Positions 14,067 to 23,117 of a stretch of DNA of 37,465 bases are shown one piece after another. The DNA is taken from the NCBI GenBank assembly GCA_014859345.1, contig JACUUL010000018.1, positions 1-37,465 of the forward strand, given 5' to 3'. The notes below the pieces were generated by a model that made no database searches, was not told the DNA's origin, and was given only the letters and a program-made list of their open reading frames with translations. The position numbers were made by a program, and so were the translations under genes. This stretch comes from Thermoleophilia bacterium (GTDB taxonomy: Bacteria > Actinomycetota > Thermoleophilia > BMS3ABIN01). Every line of letters starts with the position of its first letter. Within the stretch, counting starts at the first letter, position 1.

Positions 14067-14363
14067 TTATTCCTCCCCGAGAGCTGTTCTTAACCTGTCC
14101 CGCGCCTCATCCAGGGGCATGCCGGCCATCAGCACTGTTTTTTTTCGGGAGCGCTCGCCAGCGGCCAGCGTCAGACGGTTTCTCCTGATCCCGAAAACGG
14201 ACGCCAGAAACCGCTGAAGCTCGCGGTTGGCCTTGCCTTCCACAGGCGGCGCCGCCAGGCGCACCCTGAGCCGGCCGGCGGATTTGCCGGCTAACTCCGA
14301 TTTTTTGGCGCCAGGGGAAACTCGTACTTTTAAGAGGGTTCCTTCCGGTGTGGAAGAAAGCAC
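14067..14363 (-). CDS. yggU: YggU family (DUF167) protein
   Basis: A 98-residue protein of the DUF167/UPF0235 family. Recognisable features are KVRVSPGAKKSEL (N-terminal strand and loop), RVRLAAPPVEGKANREL (the family signature) and a final helix. No biochemical role is established. I start it at GTG 14363, one base after the divIVA stop, because the family begins just before this strand. A longer frame reaches upstream into divIVA but has no family similarity. It lies between divIVA and the TraR-type gene, as in many Gram-positive genomes. Confidence 0.85.
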   Translation of the reverse strand: MLSSTPEGTLLKVRVSPGAKKSELAGKSAGRLRVRLAAPPVEGKANRELQRFLASVFGIRRNRLTLAAGERSRKKTVLMAGMPLDEARDRLRTALGEE

Positions 14364-14364
14364 C

Positions 14365-15075
14365 CTACCACTTGAATTTGTCGGAATCCGTGTCGATCTC
14401 CACGTCGGCAAAGGGATCTTCCTGCTCGCCACCGAGGACGGAGCTTTCTCCGCCGGACAGGTGAAGGGTCTGCTCATGACGGCCGGGTACAGGCGCCTCC
14501 GGGACGGACCTTACTTCTGCCTGAGGATCCAGCGGCTTTCCGGAAAGGGCCTCCTCGACTCCCGTCTCTTCAGCCTCGGCCTGCACATCAGCGGGTTCTG
14601 CCCTTTCCATCTGAATCGATTCCTCGATAGCCTCGATATCCTGATCGAGAATGTTGGCATAGGTGTCGATGATTTTTCGCAGCTGGTAGCGCAAATCTTC
14701 GTGCTTCTGTTTCAGCGCCTGCACGGAACGCTGTACCTTTTGCCGCTCCGCGTACGAATCATTGACGATGCTGCGAGACTTGAGCTCCGCATCGCGCAGG
14801 ATGAGATCCGCTTCCTTCTGCGCGTTCTGCTTGAGCTCTTCGGCCTGCTGCTGGGCCGAGACCAGGGTCTTTTGCAGCGTGTCCTCGATATTCCGGTACT
14901 GGGAGATTTTCTCTTCCAGCGCCTCCAGACGCTCCCGGGAATCTATGTTTTCGTTGAAGAGCCGTTCGAATTCCGCGGTGATCTCATCCAGGAACTCGTC
15001 CACCTCCGTGTCCTTGTAGCCGCGCACCGAGCGGGCGAATTCCTTGTGCCTGATGTCCAATGGTGTAATCTTCAT
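14365..15075 (-). CDS. divIVA: DivIVA-domain cell-pole/septum protein
   Basis: A 236-residue protein beginning with the DivIVA membrane-curvature domain: MKITPLDIRHKEF, then RGYKDTEVDEFLDEI (about 19-33). A long coiled coil (about 35-160) follows, then an acidic, proline-containing tail. DivIVA binds negatively curved membrane at poles and septa and organises division or polar growth. The ATG has AGGAGG at 4 nt. Upstream is a 248-nt stretch without a gene. Confidence 0.93.
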   Translation of the reverse strand: MKITPLDIRHKEFARSVRGYKDTEVDEFLDEITAEFERLFNENIDSRERLEALEEKISQYRNIEDTLQKTLVSAQQQAEELKQNAQKEADLILRDAELKSRSIVNDSYAERQKVQRSVQALKQKHEDLRYQLRKIIDTYANILDQDIEAIEESIQMERAEPADVQAEAEETGVEEALSGKPLDPQAEVRSVPEAPVPGRHEQTLHLSGGESSVLGGEQEDPFADVEIDTDSDKFKW

Positions 15076-15323
15076 CTTGCCTCCTTGCCGGGGGTTGGAA
15101 TGTTCCTGGCTCCTGATCCCTGGTTCCTTGTGACTGTTTCTTTTTTCTTGTTTGTCCTCCGCCGCCTGTTTCCTGTTTTTGATTTGATGCGGTCATTCCG
15201 TCCGGACCGTGACGTGAAAAGGATCACGCATCTGCCTGAATGATGGATGCCGCCGCAAAAGCCGCTTTTAGGAACGGATTCCCGGCCGCCTCCGGGTCCT
15301 CGGGGATGGCAGGATGGAATCTG
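15076..15323. other. 248-nt gene-free stretch upstream of divIVA
   Basis: The half nearer divIVA is purine-rich on the minus strand, with degenerate repeats of the CAGGAGCCAGGAA and ACAGGAAACAGG type. The other half contains small palindromes (GTCCGGAC, and CGTGA...TCACG). No convincing -10/-35 pair or gene is seen. It is the most likely place for a divIVA promoter. Confidence 0.4.
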
Positions 15324-15599
15324 TCACAGGCTCAGCACCAGACCGACTATGATCCTTCTCAGGATGGAGAGCACGATTATGGCGACGAACGGGCTGAAAT
15401 CAATGCCTCCGGCCACCGGCACGAACCTCCGGAAGATGCCCAGATAGGGCTCGGTGACATCATAGATGAACCGGAAGACGACTACCAGAGATCTTCGTGA
15501 AGGCAGGCCTATCCAGCTGAATATCACTCTGGCAAAAATCAGGACAAAGTACACCCAGTAAAGGGCGTCGATATAGCGGACTATGTCGACCCTTGTCAT
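15324..15599 (-). CDS. yggT: YggT family membrane protein
   Basis: A 91-residue protein with two hydrophobic helices (about 10-32 and 68-90) around the family motif FRFIYDVTEPYLGIFRRFVP. YggT/YlmG proteins are found beside sepF and divIVA in Gram-positives and cyanobacteria and are linked to envelope or nucleoid organisation. The molecular role is not settled. The ATG lies 2 nt after the proC stop, so translation is probably coupled. Confidence 0.9.
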   Translation of the reverse strand: MTRVDIVRYIDALYWVYFVLIFARVIFSWIGLPSRRSLVVVFRFIYDVTEPYLGIFRRFVPVAGGIDFSPFVAIIVLSILRRIIVGLVLSL

Positions 15600-15601
15600 G
15601 A

Positions 15602-16408
15602 TCAGCCCAGCTCATCCGCGCGCTTCACGGTCACCTGGACGGCGTCGATGATCGCCGATCGGGTTCCGTCGCGCTCCAGCTGGGCAATGCCGGCGGCCGT
15701 GGTGCCGGCGGGGGAAGTCACCCGCTGGCGCAGTTCGCTGGGACTCATGCCTGTTTCGGCAAACAGCCGCGCCGTTCCCGATATCATGGAAAATGTGAGT
15801 TCCCGGGATACAGCAGCCGGCAGGCCGGCCATGACGCCCGCATCCACAAAGGCATCCACGATCAGCGCCAGAAAGCCGGGGCCGCTGCCCCCGATTGCCG
15901 TGGCGGCCGGGAACAGCTTCTCTTCGATAGGGATCACGCTGCCCAGCAGCGCGAACAGGGCCTTGACATCCTCCGCTTCACCGGGATCCACGTTGCTGCC
16001 GGAAGCAAAGCTTATGGTGCCGGCGCCGACCTCGACGGCGACGTTGGGCATGAGCCGGAAAACAGGCACCGCCGCCGAAAACAGGACTTCCAGCGAGGTG
16101 ATGGTGCGGCCGGCGACGCATGAGGCCAGCAGCTTGCCGCCGTCGAAGAGGGGAATGGTTTCCTCAAGGGCTGCATCCACATCGGCCGGCTTGACCGCCA
16201 GCAGGACCAGATCGGCGCGCTCCACCAGATCAGAGTTGGACCGCGCCAGGCCGACGCCGGCTTCCCGGCTGAGACGCTCGGCGGCGGGGGCGGCGGCGTC
16301 GGCAACCAGAATGCGCGAACCCATCGACGGGTCGGCTCGCAACCAGCCCCGGACGAACGCTCCGCCCATGCTTCCCGAACCGATGACCCCGATAATGCCG
16401 ATGCTCAT
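15602..16408 (-). CDS. proC: Pyrroline-5-carboxylate reductase
   Basis: A 268-residue NAD(P)H enzyme that makes proline from pyrroline-5-carboxylate. The Rossmann fingerprint is GVIGSGSMGGAF (7-18), followed by the AVKPAD loop. The C-terminal helical domain has the GSGPGFLALIVDAF segment and SPAGTTAAGI (about 230-240), the substrate loop. Its ATG overlaps the sepF stop (ATGA) and its stop precedes yggT by 2 nt. Its place between sepF and yggT is a conserved Gram-positive arrangement. Confidence 0.95.
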   Translation of the reverse strand: MSIGIIGVIGSGSMGGAFVRGWLRADPSMGSRILVADAAAPAAERLSREAGVGLARSNSDLVERADLVLLAVKPADVDAALEETIPLFDGGKLLASCVAGRTITSLEVLFSAAVPVFRLMPNVAVEVGAGTISFASGSNVDPGEAEDVKALFALLGSVIPIEEKLFPAATAIGGSGPGFLALIVDAFVDAGVMAGLPAAVSRELTFSMISGTARLFAETGMSPSELRQRVTSPAGTTAAGIAQLERDGTRSAIIDAVQVTVKRADELG

Positions 16409-16953
16409 GACTGGTTGAAGAAGCCCTTCTCCAACAGCCGGGCCTTCTCTTCCGCGGAGACATCGACGTTGTCGGGCGTAAGCAAAAAGACCTTGTCGGC
16501 GATGCGTTGCATGCCGCCATCAAGCGCGTACGTCAGGCCGCTCGAGAAATCGATCAGCCTCTTGGCCAGGTCGGTGTCCGCGTTCTGGAGGTTCAGGATC
16601 ACGGGCACGCTGGCCTTGAATTTGTCCGCCACCTGCTGGGCGTCGTTGAAATTTTTGGGCAGGACAAGGTGCACGCTCACGTTGGCTGGAGGCGCCGCCG
16701 CCCGGAGTGGCCGCACTCGCGCCACTTTTCTGGTTTTTTCCTCCGGATAGATGTCGTCGTAGTCGATCCTGCCCCTGCGGGAGGAACGGCTCAGCTTGCG
16801 AACATTTGGACGGGCCGCGTAGGACTCCTCCAGCTCCCGGTGCGCGGCCTGATGATCCTCCTGGGCATCATAATTATCATTTTCGAGATCGCGGTCATCC
16901 TCGACCAGCCCGAAATAAATCATTGTCTTGTGCCACATATTGCCGATGGTCAT
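16405..16953 (-). CDS. sepF: SepF, FtsZ membrane tether
   Basis: SepF anchors FtsZ to the membrane and bends it at the septum. The N-terminus (MWHKTMIYFGLVED) is the amphipathic membrane-binding helix. A disordered acidic/basic linker follows, and the C-terminal globular domain (about the last 85 residues) has the SepF signature VILNLQNADTDLAKRLIDF...GL. The start is uncertain. ATG 16953 has GGAGG only 2 nt away, ATG 16938 begins directly at the helix, and an upstream ATG at 16974 is also in frame. The ATGA overlap with proC argues for one operon. Confidence 0.9.
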   Translation of the reverse strand: MTIGNMWHKTMIYFGLVEDDRDLENDNYDAQEDHQAAHRELEESYAARPNVRKLSRSSRRGRIDYDDIYPEEKTRKVARVRPLRAAAPPANVSVHLVLPKNFNDAQQVADKFKASVPVILNLQNADTDLAKRLIDFSSGLTYALDGGMQRIADKVFLLTPDNVDVSAEEKARLLEKGFFNQS

Positions 16954-17013
16954 CACCTCCGGTTCATCAAACAAGCACGCTTCTTGTTCTTCTACTCCGG
17001 CCTTTCTATCCCT

Positions 17014-17718
17014 TTAGCCGAACAGAACGCCGCCGAGCCTGACGATCGTCGCCCCCTCCTCGGCCGCGATGACATAGTCATTGCTCGTTCCCATGGAAAG
17101 CTGCCTGAATTGCCAGGTGTCACGCCATTTCCGGGAGAGTTCGGATGCGAGGCCTCTCAGGGCCGCGAAGATGGGACGAACAGCCTCGGGGTCTGCCACC
17201 AGAGGCGGCATGGTCATGAGGCCGCTGAAGTTCACCTTCGGATATCGCGCCGCCTCCTCCAGAAACCGGTCAACTTCGGAGGGAATGATACCATATTTGC
17301 CGGCCTCTTTCCCAATGTTTACCTGCAGGAGCACATCGGCGGGCTGCCGGGCGCGACGGTTTATCTCCGCCACGGTGGAAATGCTGTTTATCGAGTGAAC
17401 CATCCGGACAACGGGCAGGACCTGCCGCACCTTGTTGCTCTGCAGATGGCCGATAAAATCCCAGGTGAACCTGTCTCCGTAAAGAGCGTGTTTCTCCCTC
17501 AGGTCCTGAGCCCGGTTCTCTCCCACCAGCGAAACCCCGGCTTCGGCCAGGGCTGCCATGGCGGCCGGAGCCACATATTTGGTGGCAACCAGTATCTCGA
17601 CCTCCTCAGGATCGCGGCCTGCCCGGACGCAGGCAGCCGCGATCTCCTCCCTGACGCGGTCCAGGTTGGCCCTCACCCGCCCGGGGTCGAGGCGTTCGTA
17701 TGTGGCGCACCTCGCCAA
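17014..17718 (-). CDS. YggS/YlmE family PLP homeostasis protein
   Basis: A 234-residue alanine-racemase-fold protein that binds pyridoxal phosphate through Lys47 (LVATKYV) but lacks the second racemase domain. Other signatures are WDFIGHLQSNK, VNIGKEAGKYG, GLMTMPP and LSMGTSNDY. The family keeps free PLP and amino-acid pools balanced. The start is an uncertain TTG with AGGAA about 12 nt upstream, and an in-frame GTG 14 codons later is an alternative. It belongs to the conserved pgeF-yggS-sepF trio. Confidence 0.92.
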   Translation of the reverse strand: MARCATYERLDPGRVRANLDRVREEIAAACVRAGRDPEEVEILVATKYVAPAAMAALAEAGVSLVGENRAQDLREKHALYGDRFTWDFIGHLQSNKVRQVLPVVRMVHSINSISTVAEINRRARQPADVLLQVNIGKEAGKYGIIPSEVDRFLEEAARYPKVNFSGLMTMPPLVADPEAVRPIFAALRGLASELSRKWRDTWQFRQLSMGTSNDYVIAAEEGATIVRLGGVLFG

Positions 17719-17850
17719 GGGCTATCCGGTTCCTTTTTCCTTCGGTTTGACCATGTAAAGAGCGTTAATCCTCATGCGTATATTTGGCTCTTCCGGAAAC
17801 TGCCGCGGAAATCCCTCGCCGCGACTGGTGACCTGTTGACTGTTGCCTCC

Positions 17851-18774
17851 TCACTCGATCCAGGCGATGGCGCCGTGGCGGCCGGTGACGCCTTCGCGGC
17901 GGTAGGAGTAAAAATCTTCGTCGCATCCGGTGCAGAGCCGCAGGACATGGATGTTCCCGGAGATCAGTCCGGCTTGCCGCAGCGCTGCTTTGGCGGCGCT
18001 CCGGATATCGAGCCGGACACCGTCGCCGTCTCGCGCGATCACATCCGGGCCGAACCTCGACTCGAATGCCGTCCCTATCTCTTCCCCGACCCGGTAGCAA
18101 CAGGCTCCGATCGCGGGTCCGATGGCCGCGGTCACGCCCCGGGGCGGCATATCATATCTCTCCGTCAGCAAACTCACCCCGCTGCCGATAACGCCCTCCA
18201 TGAGCCCTTTCCGGCCGGCGTGGAGCATCGCGACCACTGGTTTCCCGGATGGGCCGCTCCCCATGAGCGCGACCGGGACGCAGTCCGCGAAGTGAAGCAG
18301 GACCGGGGCCCCCCTGAGCGACGTCGCCAGCCCGTCGCAAGGATCGAATCCTGATTCCTCTCCCGCGGCGCCCGAGCCTGTCAGGGTTTCATCCTCAAGC
18401 GACTCCACCCGTGCGGTGTGCCGCTGGCGGGGACTGGTCAGCCGCGAAGGATCCAGATCCAGGACGCGGGCCAGGATGGCGCGGTTCCGCCTGACATCTA
18501 AAGCGGAGTCATTTACGTGAAATCCGAGATTGAGGGATTCGTAGGGAGCCCTGCTGACCCCGCCGCGCCTGGTCGTGAATACGACGTTGCTTCCGGGCGG
18601 AGCGTGGGCGAAGCGCCAGAGGATGACATCGCCCCGGTTTTCGCGCCTGAATGATCGCGGCCCGCAGGAAAGGTCGCCGGTTCGGTTAAATTTTTCGCCG
18701 CTCGGGTTCACGTCAGAAGCAGATCCTCCGCCAGTGGCGCTGACAGTCATGCCGGAGATTTCTGATGCAGTCAA
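17851..18774 (-). CDS. pgeF: PgeF/YlmD-type purine nucleosidase (laccase-domain protein)
   Basis: A protein of the DUF152 fold, known for purine nucleoside phosphorylase/deaminase activity and for polyphenol-oxidase side activity. The His-Cys-His metal site is recognisable as QRHTARV, HFADCVPVAL and HAGRKG. Most relatives have HAGWRG or HAGWKG, so the Trp-to-Arg change is unusual. IGPAIGACCYRVG and the C-terminal CTGCDEDFYSYRREG fit the family. The frame opens at TTG 18774, or ATG 18750, without a clear ribosome site. The first 50 residues look non-conserved, so the true start could lie further in. Confidence 0.88.
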   Translation of the reverse strand: MTASEISGMTVSATGGGSASDVNPSGEKFNRTGDLSCGPRSFRRENRGDVILWRFAHAPPGSNVVFTTRRGGVSRAPYESLNLGFHVNDSALDVRRNRAILARVLDLDPSRLTSPRQRHTARVESLEDETLTGSGAAGEESGFDPCDGLATSLRGAPVLLHFADCVPVALMGSGPSGKPVVAMLHAGRKGLMEGVIGSGVSLLTERYDMPPRGVTAAIGPAIGACCYRVGEEIGTAFESRFGPDVIARDGDGVRLDIRSAAKAALRQAGLISGNIHVLRLCTGCDEDFYSYRREGVTGRHGAIAWIE

Positions 18775-18809
18775 GCCGGTCGGCGGAACAGGGCGGTCTG
18801 AGGGTTTCG

Positions 18810-19904
18810 CTAGTCCTTGTCCCTCAGAAATGTCGGAATATCAAGAACGTCCTCGCCCAGATCGAAGTCCGGCACTTCACCTGCTTCCCTGGTCTCGCGG
18901 CTGGCGGGGGCCGGCTCGGCCTCCTCACGGCGGACGCGGGAGATGATGCGTCCTGGCCGGCGGTCGAATCCCGTGGCGATGACCGTCACCTTGACCTCGT
19001 CCTCGATGTTCTCGTCGATGACGGCGCCGAAGATGATGTTACTGTTGGAATCCGCGGCGCTCGAGATCACCTCGGCCGCCTCGTTGACTTCGAACAGGCC
19101 CAGGTCAGGGCCGCCGGTGATATTGAGCAGGATTCCGGTTGCGCCCTCCACGGAAGACTCCAGCAGGGGCGAGGAGATGGCCGCCTTGGCTGCTTCGCCG
19201 GCGCGGTTCTCGCCGCCGGCCACGCCGATGCCCATGAGCGCCGAACCCGCGTCCTTCATGATTGCCTTGACGTCGGCGAAGTCAAGGTTGATAAGTCCCG
19301 GAACCGTGATAAGGTCGGTGATGCCCTGAACGCCCTGCCTCAGGACGTCATCGGCGACCTTGAAAGCGTCAATGATCGAAGTGCGCTTCTCCACAACCTG
19401 GAGCAGGCGGTCGTTGGGAATGATGATTACGGTGTCGACCTTTTCCCTCAGCGCGCGGATGCCCTCCTCGGCCTGGTCGCTGCGGCGCTTGCCCTCGAAG
19501 GAGAACGGCCGCGTCACCACGCCCACCGTGAGCGCCCCCAGTTCCTTGGCGATCTCAGCCACCACCGGAGCGGCCCCGGTGCCGGTGCCGCCGCCCTTGC
19601 CGGCTGTGACGAACACCATGTCGGAACCCTTGATGGTCTCGCGGATCTCGTCCCGGCTTTCCTCGGCAGCCTCCCGACCGATCTCGGGGTTTGCTCCCGC
19701 GCCCAGTCCGTGGGTTATCTTGCCGCCGATATGTAGCTTGACGTCGGCGTCACACATTAGCAGCGCCTGCGCGTCAGTGTTTATCGCGATAAACTCGACG
19801 CCTTTAAGGCCGGCATCGACCATCCTGTTAACAGCATTGGTGCCGCCGCCGCCAACCCCTAACACCCTTATGACTGCCAGATAGCTTCTGCCCGGATCTA
19901 GCAT
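18810..19904 (-). CDS. ftsZ: Cell-division GTPase FtsZ
   Basis: A 364-residue tubulin homologue that forms the Z ring. GGGGTNAVN (18-26) and the tubulin signature GGGTGTG (104-110) bind GTP. NLDFAD (206-211) is the T7 catalytic loop. The C-terminal peptide [11 protein letters not shown] binds the membrane tethers FtsA and SepF, both encoded nearby. The residue before the signature is Lys103, where many bacteria have Met or Glu. The linker is short (about 50 residues). The ATG has GGAGG 10 nt upstream, 20 nt after the ftsA stop. Confidence 0.97.
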   Translation of the reverse strand: MLDPGRSYLAVIRVLGVGGGGTNAVNRMVDAGLKGVEFIAINTDAQALLMCDADVKLHIGGKITHGLGAGANPEIGREAAEESRDEIRETIKGSDMVFVTAGKGGGTGTGAAPVVAEIAKELGALTVGVVTRPFSFEGKRRSDQAEEGIRALREKVDTVIIIPNDRLLQVVEKRTSIIDAFKVADDVLRQGVQGITDLITVPGLINLDFADVKAIMKDAGSALMGIGVAGGENRAGEAAKAAISSPLLESSVEGATGILLNITGGPDLGLFEVNEAAEVISSAADSNSNIIFGAVIDENIEDEVKVTVIATGFDRRPGRIISRVRREEAEPAPASRETREAGEVPDFDLGEDVLDIPTFLRDKD

Positions 19905-19924
19905 GATGTCTGTCCCTCCAGGGT

Positions 19925-21307
19925 CTAGGTCTTGTTAGAAAAACCAAACCAACCCTTAACCTTCGCCAAAACGTTATTCCACAACCCTAAAGTAGTGGTT
20001 GAGACTTCTGGCGGCTGACTTGGCCCCCTCGCGTAAATGCGCTTGCTGCCGTAAAGGAGCAGGCCCACCGCCGTAGCATAAACGGGATTGTCAGGGATGT
20101 CAATAATGCCCGACGGAGCTATGGGAATTCCAGTTCTTGCAGGCATTTTGGCCACATCCTGGGCCAGCCCGGATATACCCTCAAGCTGGCTCGACCCACC
20201 GGTTATGACAATCCCTGCAGCGACACTCGAGAGATAACCACTGTCGCGGGCCTGCCGCATCACCAGATTGAATATCTCGGAAACGCGAGCCTCGATTATG
20301 CGGGCGAGATATTTCTTGGAAAATGTGATCCGTCGCGGCTCGCCGCCCCCCGGCAATCTTATCTCCGTCCTGGCCATCTCGATGTCTTCGACCACATGGC
20401 TCCGGGCATGGCCGAATTCGATTTTAATTCGCTCGGCTTCCGCCAGCGGCACCTTCAGGCCCACGGATATATCCCGGGTGAGATGATTGCCTCCTACCGG
20501 CAACACCGCGGTATGAGCCAGGCGGCCGCCGGCGAACATGGCCACGTCCGTAGTTCCGCCACCGATGTCGACCAGCATGACTCCGGATCGCATCTCCTCC
20601 TCCTCCAGGCAGGCCTGGCTGGAGGCCAGCTGCTCGAGCACGATATCATCGGTGACCAGCCCGGCCTCCGTTACCGCGGCTATCAGGTTCTGGATGGACG
20701 TGATCGCGCCAAACACCAGATGCCCCGTCATCGAGATCCTGGTGGCGTACATTCCCACAGGCCGCTTGATGCCCTCCTGGCTGTCAAGAGAATAATCACG
20801 AGGCAGAGCATGTATCAACTGGAGACCGTCCGCGACCCGGACACCTTTCAGCTTTTCCATCAAAGCGTCGCGCTCAGCCGCGGTCACGCGGCGGTCGGGA
20901 TTGGGGTTGTTGATGGAAACCCGGCGGTTCATGGAAACGACATGGGCTCCGGCGACTCCGACAAAAGCCTCCCGCGCCTCGGCTCCCGCTTTCGCCGCAG
21001 CCTGTTCCACTGAAGCGCAGATGGACGCGGCCGAATCTTCCAGATCCACAACCACCCCCTTGTGCATGCCCTTGGCCGGGACGTTGCCGATACCCTTGAC
21101 GCTCCGCAGCGCGCCGCCGGCGCCGATCTCACCGATCAGGCAGGCTATCTTGGTGGTGCCCACATCCAGGGCGACCACCGGCGGAAACTCCTGAGCCTCC
21201 GGCTTGCCTCTGGCGCGGCCTGCCGGCTGCGGCGTCCGGCCGGCCGCCGGTCTTCTCCGGCCTCGCCGGTCCCCCTGGTTGATTTTCGGTTTTTTCCCGG
21301 TGGCCAT
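19925..21307 (-). CDS. ftsA: FtsA, actin-like division protein
   Basis: A 460-residue actin-fold ATPase that tethers FtsZ to the membrane. [15 protein letters not shown] (46-60) is phosphate loop 1 and [13 protein letters not shown] is loop 2. [12 protein letters not shown] matches the adenosine motif. The last 15 residues ([13 protein letters not shown]) form the amphipathic membrane helix. An unusual basic, Pro/Arg-rich extension of about 40 residues precedes the domain. The ATG lies 2 nt after the ftsQ stop. Most well-studied Actinomycetota lack FtsA, so its co-occurrence with SepF is a useful taxonomic hint. Confidence 0.95.
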   Translation of the reverse strand: MATGKKPKINQGDRRGRRRPAAGRTPQPAGRARGKPEAQEFPPVVALDVGTTKIACLIGEIGAGGALRSVKGIGNVPAKGMHKGVVVDLEDSAASICASVEQAAAKAGAEAREAFVGVAGAHVVSMNRRVSINNPNPDRRVTAAERDALMEKLKGVRVADGLQLIHALPRDYSLDSQEGIKRPVGMYATRISMTGHLVFGAITSIQNLIAAVTEAGLVTDDIVLEQLASSQACLEEEEMRSGVMLVDIGGGTTDVAMFAGGRLAHTAVLPVGGNHLTRDISVGLKVPLAEAERIKIEFGHARSHVVEDIEMARTEIRLPGGGEPRRITFSKKYLARIIEARVSEIFNLVMRQARDSGYLSSVAAGIVITGGSSQLEGISGLAQDVAKMPARTGIPIAPSGIIDIPDNPVYATAVGLLLYGSKRIYARGPSQPPEVSTTTLGLWNNVLAKVKGWFGFSNKT

Positions 21308-21309
21308 GA

Positions 21310-22197
21310 TTATGGCATGGCTTCTTCCAGCCCCAAGGCTTCCGGTTCATGATCCTGGAGCTCCCGGTTCAGCTCTTCCGGCTGGGCCTCGTTCCAGGCC
21401 TCTGCGTCAGCGGATTGATCCTCGGCCGGAGCCTCGCCGGCTTGAGCCGCCGCGTCGCCCCCGGGTTCCGCGCTGTTCCTGATCACCGGACGATCGGGTA
21501 CTGAGACGTCGATGAATACGCCGGCGCCCGCGGCCGCCGTTCTTATCAGTAACTGCCGCATGACCTCAAACTTGAGCCCGTAGTCATCGAGCGAGCCGAA
21601 ATGCACCGAAACCCCGGACGTCATCGTGGCCGTGATGTCGCCGTCGGCCACCAGGACTTCGGAGAACCCGTGGTTGAAATTCACCGGGATGTTGGCGAGA
21701 AACCAGACCCCTGTGGAAACATCCGGGCACTCCGCGGTAATCCCCGGCTCCACGCCGCAAGGCTCTTTCGTCGACAGGACCGGGAATTCCCGGGAAAGCC
21801 CGGCCGCTTCGACAAGCGTACGGCCCTCGGGTGAGAGGATAAAGACCTTGTCTTCGGCAGCCTTCAGGTTCACGAAGGGCCTGTACTCCCGTACGCGGAT
21901 GCGCACCCGGTTTGGAAAATCCCGGTCAATCTCGATCTTCTCGGCAAACGGATTCTCCATGATGGCCCGGCCGACGTCGGCGAAGGATGGTTTCAGCAGG
22001 CTCTCTCCCATCAGGAGAGGAGCCGCTCTGGCCAGTATCTCCTCTTCGGGAATCGCATGATTTCCCTCCACCGCGATCTCCTCGATGGCCAGCAACGATG
22101 ATTGGCTCAGCCAGAAAAAGGCGGATGAGGCGACGCCGAGCAGAAGAACGCCCCACATCCCCCACCAAAGCTTGCTCTTCGATCCCGGCATTATCAT
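21310..22197 (-). CDS. ftsQ: FtsQ/DivIB division protein
   Basis: A 295-residue single-pass membrane protein. The N-terminal helix spans about 10-32. The extracellular POTRA domain begins IEEIAVEGNHAIPEEEIL, and the FtsQ/DivIB beta domain follows (VFILSPEGRTL...). It scaffolds FtsL and FtsI in the divisome. The C-terminal 50 residues are Ala/Glu-rich and look disordered. The ATG overlaps the murB stop (ATGA), and a second in-frame ATG lies two codons later. Confidence 0.9.
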   Translation of the reverse strand: MIMPGSKSKLWWGMWGVLLLGVASSAFFWLSQSSLLAIEEIAVEGNHAIPEEEILARAAPLLMGESLLKPSFADVGRAIMENPFAEKIEIDRDFPNRVRIRVREYRPFVNLKAAEDKVFILSPEGRTLVEAAGLSREFPVLSTKEPCGVEPGITAECPDVSTGVWFLANIPVNFNHGFSEVLVADGDITATMTSGVSVHFGSLDDYGLKFEVMRQLLIRTAAAGAGVFIDVSVPDRPVIRNSAEPGGDAAAQAGEAPAEDQSADAEAWNEAQPEELNRELQDHEPEALGLEEAMP

Positions 22198-23117
22198 CGG
22201 AGAGCCTCCAGGCCGATACCGCCCAGGAACTTGACCTCGGGCTGCAGAAAAATACCATACCTCCCAGCCACGCGGCGCCGGCAGACATTCATGAGATCTA
22301 TTACATCGGCTGTGGCGGCATTCCCTTTGTTGACAATGAAATTGGCGTGGTCGACGGAAACCTCAGCGCCGCCCCTCCTTAAACCCTTGCAACCGGATCT
22401 TTCCAGCAGATAGCCGGCGCTGCCACCCGGCGGGTTCCTGAACACGCTGCCGAATGTGCGCCGCGCCGTGGGTTGGGTTTCGTCCCGGAGCCTGCGGAAA
22501 GACGCCATCGCCTGCCCGATCTTTTGCCGGTCGCCTGGCCTGAGTCCGAGCGTCGCACCGGTCAGCACCATCCCGGGAGGCAGGCTGGCGGTTCGGTAGC
22601 CGAAATCCAGCTCCCGCCGCGTGAGCTCCCGGCGTTCGCCGGGTCCGCAGACCTCCACCCGCTCGACAAGGTCGCCTATCGCCGAGCCGTGCGCCCCGGC
22701 GTTCATTGCCACGGCGCCGCCCAGGGTCCCGGGGATGTACGCCAGAGGCTCGAGCCCGCTGAGTCCGGTTTCGGCCGCAAACCGGGCGGCCTTGGGCAAG
22801 GAAGCCCCGGCGCCGCAGACCAGTCTGGCGCCCTCGGCACGGCATTCCCTCAACTTGCCTGAGAGGATGATGACTATGCCGTGATAACCTTCATCGGCCA
22901 CCAGCAGATTGGTGCCCTTGCCGATCACGAACCAGGGAAGGGAATGCGCCTCGATCACGAGCAGGATGGCGGAGAGGCGGCCGGCTTCTTCGGCGCCGAT
23001 CATGAAGGCGGCCGGGCCGCCGCAGCCAAAGGAAACGAAGCGAGCCATCGGCGCCTCCCTGACTCCCTTGCGGCCGGCGGCTCGTTCTATCTCCTCGAGA
23101 ATGCTTTGTTCAGGCAA
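22194..23117 (-). CDS. murB: UDP-N-acetylenolpyruvoylglucosamine reductase
   Basis: A 307-residue FAD enzyme that makes UDP-MurNAc. FAD-binding motifs are IGKGTNLLVAD (65-75) and YIPGTLGGAVAMNAGAHG (127-144). The catalytic serine lies in FGSVFRNP, and the final acid in QPEVKFLG. Its size and the absence of the E. coli-type insertions place it with type II MurB. The start is TTG, overlapping the murC stop by 8 nt, with GAGG about 10 nt upstream. Confidence 0.95.
   Translation of the reverse strand: MPEQSILEEIERAAGRKGVREAPMARFVSFGCGGPAAFMIGAEEAGRLSAILLVIEAHSLPWFVIGKGTNLLVADEGYHGIVIILSGKLRECRAEGARLVCGAGASLPKAARFAAETGLSGLEPLAYIPGTLGGAVAMNAGAHGSAIGDLVERVEVCGPGERRELTRRELDFGYRTASLPPGMVLTGATLGLRPGDRQKIGQAMASFRRLRDETQPTARRTFGSVFRNPPGGSAGYLLERSGCKGLRRGGAEVSVDHANFIVNKGNAATADVIDLMNVCRRRVAGRYGIFLQPEVKFLGGIGLEALR

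Noticed and set aside
17719-17850. Tiny minus-strand frame (17 codons, starting near 17774) ahead of yggS
   Set aside because: No ribosome site, no similarity, and too short to support. The 132-nt pgeF-yggS gap is left unannotated.
16507-18354. Plus-strand open frame of 615 codons opposite sepF, yggS and pgeF
   Set aside because: It spans three conserved minus-strand genes and their gaps, shows no motif, and is best explained by codon bias.
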